Assembly (NCBI GenBank): GCA_947631715.1
Contig: CANRMK010000028.1
Coordinates: 1 to 12,117 of the forward strand
DNA length: 12,117 nucleotides
Source of the DNA: an uncultured Acetatifactor sp.
GTDB lineage: Bacteria > Bacillota > Clostridia > Lachnospirales > Lachnospiraceae
Reading direction: 5' to 3'
Part shown: positions 12,095 to 12,117 of the stretch, piece after piece
How positions within the stretch are numbered: the first letter of the stretch is position 1
Layout of the letters: every line of letters starts with the position of its first letter
Made by a program: the position numbers and the translations under genes
The notes under the pieces: generated by a model
What the model was told of the DNA's origin: nothing
Databases searched by the model: none
Seen by the model: the letters and a program-made list of their open reading frames with translations, nothing else

Positions 12095-12117
12095 AGGCTT
12101 TTAACATGAGAAGAAAA

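Noticed and set aside
10947..12107. 386-codon open frame opposite asnS
   Set aside because: Antisense shadow of a highly conserved gene; histidine- and leucine-rich product with no recognisable domain.
12106..12117. Start of a new gene (MRRK...) at the right edge
   Set aside because: No clear ribosome binding site and only four codons visible; may be real but cannot be supported.

Overview
The window looks like a chromosomal stretch from an endospore-forming member of the Clostridia, most likely a Lachnospiraceae-type gut anaerobe. The evidence is moderate-to-high GC, strong GGAGG-type ribosome binding sites, a clostridial pyrK-pyrD (class 1B) pair, a SipL-like spore-coat morphogenesis gene, DOXP-pathway ispE beside a GntR/FCD regulator, and sigma-D, sigma-E-like and Spo0A-type sites. 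The species cannot be named from this sequence.

Layout. Bases 1-2527 (+) hold the end of a pyrimidine operon: 3' part of pyrC, then pyrK and pyrD. A structured gap (2528-2683) leads to a SipL-like gene (2684-4234, +). After its stop comes about 100 bp that resembles the 3' end of an IS200/IS605-type element, then a bidirectional terminator shared with the leftward genes. The leftward block (8992 down to 4425) reads, in order of transcription: a membrane-anchored unknown protein, ispE, a GntR/FCD regulator, a small one-helix membrane protein overlapping murI, murI, a DUF1934 (YwiB-like) gene, and an unknown 212-aa protein. This last gene has its own well-matched sigma-D (flagellar/motility) promoter.

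A 568-bp divergent intergenic region (8993-9560) carries promoters in both directions. It also holds a long branched palindrome with 31-bp arms inside a 14-bp direct repeat, and a tandem 15-bp repeat. Rightward from it run a lipoprotein with an FKBP/trigger-factor-like fold and asnS. The window ends in a probable promoter with a perfect Spo0A box, whose gene lies outside.

How the genes work together. pyrC, pyrK and pyrD make and oxidise dihydroorotate to orotate for UMP synthesis. IspE, MurI and AsnRS are housekeeping enzymes for isoprenoids, D-glutamate for the cell wall, and tRNA charging. The SipL-like gene and the Spo0A box point to sporulation. The sigma-D promoter ties one uncharacterised protein to the motility regulon. 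The best candidates for something undescribed are that protein and the palindromic element at 9107-9364.
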